DNA of 33,593 nucleotides. Origin: an uncultured Christensenellaceae bacterium (GTDB lineage Bacteria; Bacillota; Clostridia; Christensenellales; UBA3700). The stretch is from contig CALWKR010000003.1 in assembly GCA_944381315.1 (NCBI GenBank), forward strand, positions 1 to 33,593, read 5' to 3'. Shown here piece by piece: positions 33,504 through 33,593 of the stretch. The translations under genes and the position numbers were made by a program. A model generated the notes under the pieces. That model saw only the letters and a program-made list of their open reading frames with translations. It was not told the DNA's origin and made no database searches. Position 1 is the stretch's first letter. Each line of letters starts with the position of its first letter.

Positions 33504-33593
33504 TTGCACGGTGTACAACTTTTGAGCTGCACATTCTCTATGAAGTTATAATTAAATCATAATAATTGGCGAAAGCCAAAGGAGGACACTTAT
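33504..33593 (+). promoter_or_regulatory. Palindrome, promoter and leader of the next gene (gene lies outside the window)
   Basis: Near-palindrome TTGCACGGTGTACAA (33504-33518), 3 bases, TTGAGC (33522-33527), a 19-base spacer, TATAAT (33547-33552), then GGCGAAAGCC and AAAGGAGG. The window ends with AT about seven bases after the ribosome binding site, so the next base may complete an ATG. Layout and spacing equal those at lipoprotein 3. Confidence 0.75.

Overview
The window looks like chromosomal core genome from an uncultured, moderately GC-rich member of the Clostridia (Firmicutes). The evidence is the Firmicutes-type order ylxM-ffh-rpsP-khpA-rimM-trmD...rbgA-rnhB, the dprA-topA-trmFO-hslV-hslU block, the hisS-aspS-tcdA block, strong AGGAGG ribosome binding sites, sigma-A promoters with 17-base spacers, a lysine riboswitch and lipobox lipoproteins. 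I saw no prophage, insertion sequence, tRNA, rRNA or CRISPR array. The genus cannot be named from the sequence alone.

Layout. 1-1730 (minus): asd and the 5' part of dapA, the first lysine/diaminopimelate steps, behind a promoter, a lysine riboswitch and an intrinsic terminator. 1833-6518 (plus): a membrane protein, Hsp33 (hslO), a TPR protein broken by an apparent one-base frameshift, and an HD-domain protein ending at a terminator. 6519-8821: non-coding DNA with a decayed duplication, a membrane protein of unknown function (minus), six ~70-bp tandem repeats, and a cytidylate-kinase-like gene (minus). 8924-14500 (plus): a tightly packed operon for protein targeting, ribosome maturation, tRNA methylation and RNase HII. 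rplS follows behind its own promoter and leader. 15066-15277 holds three more copies of the same ~70-bp repeat, inverted. 15348-25357 (plus): an unusual lipoprotein/glycosyltransferase-like fusion, then comM, dprA, topA, trmFO, hslV and hslU. 25415-29143 (plus): hisS, aspS and tcdA. 29506-31460: trxA (minus) and glyA (plus), with short repeats around them. 31491-33593: a cluster of small lipoproteins with a divergent XRE regulator.

How the genes work together. Most of the window is translation and protein-quality housekeeping: SRP targeting, small-subunit and 50S maturation, tRNA modification (TrmD, TrmFO, TcdA), aminoacyl-tRNA synthesis, HslUV proteolysis, Hsp33 and thioredoxin. ComM, DprA and TopA add DNA processing. 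Many neighbours overlap by ATGA/GTGA or lie within a few bases, which indicates translational coupling.

The least ordinary parts are these. (1) At the right end, four related 15-bp palindromes accompany an XRE regulator, and two lipoprotein-type promoters have identical geometry: palindrome, 3 bases, TTG-type -35, 19-base spacer, TATAAT, then a GGCGAAAGCC hairpin before the ribosome binding site. (2) One ~70-bp repeat family occurs at two loci 7 kb apart. (3) A 10-bp-period repeat is shared by two loci 23 kb apart. (4) A lipoprotein is fused to a jelly-roll-like domain and a GT-C-like membrane domain.
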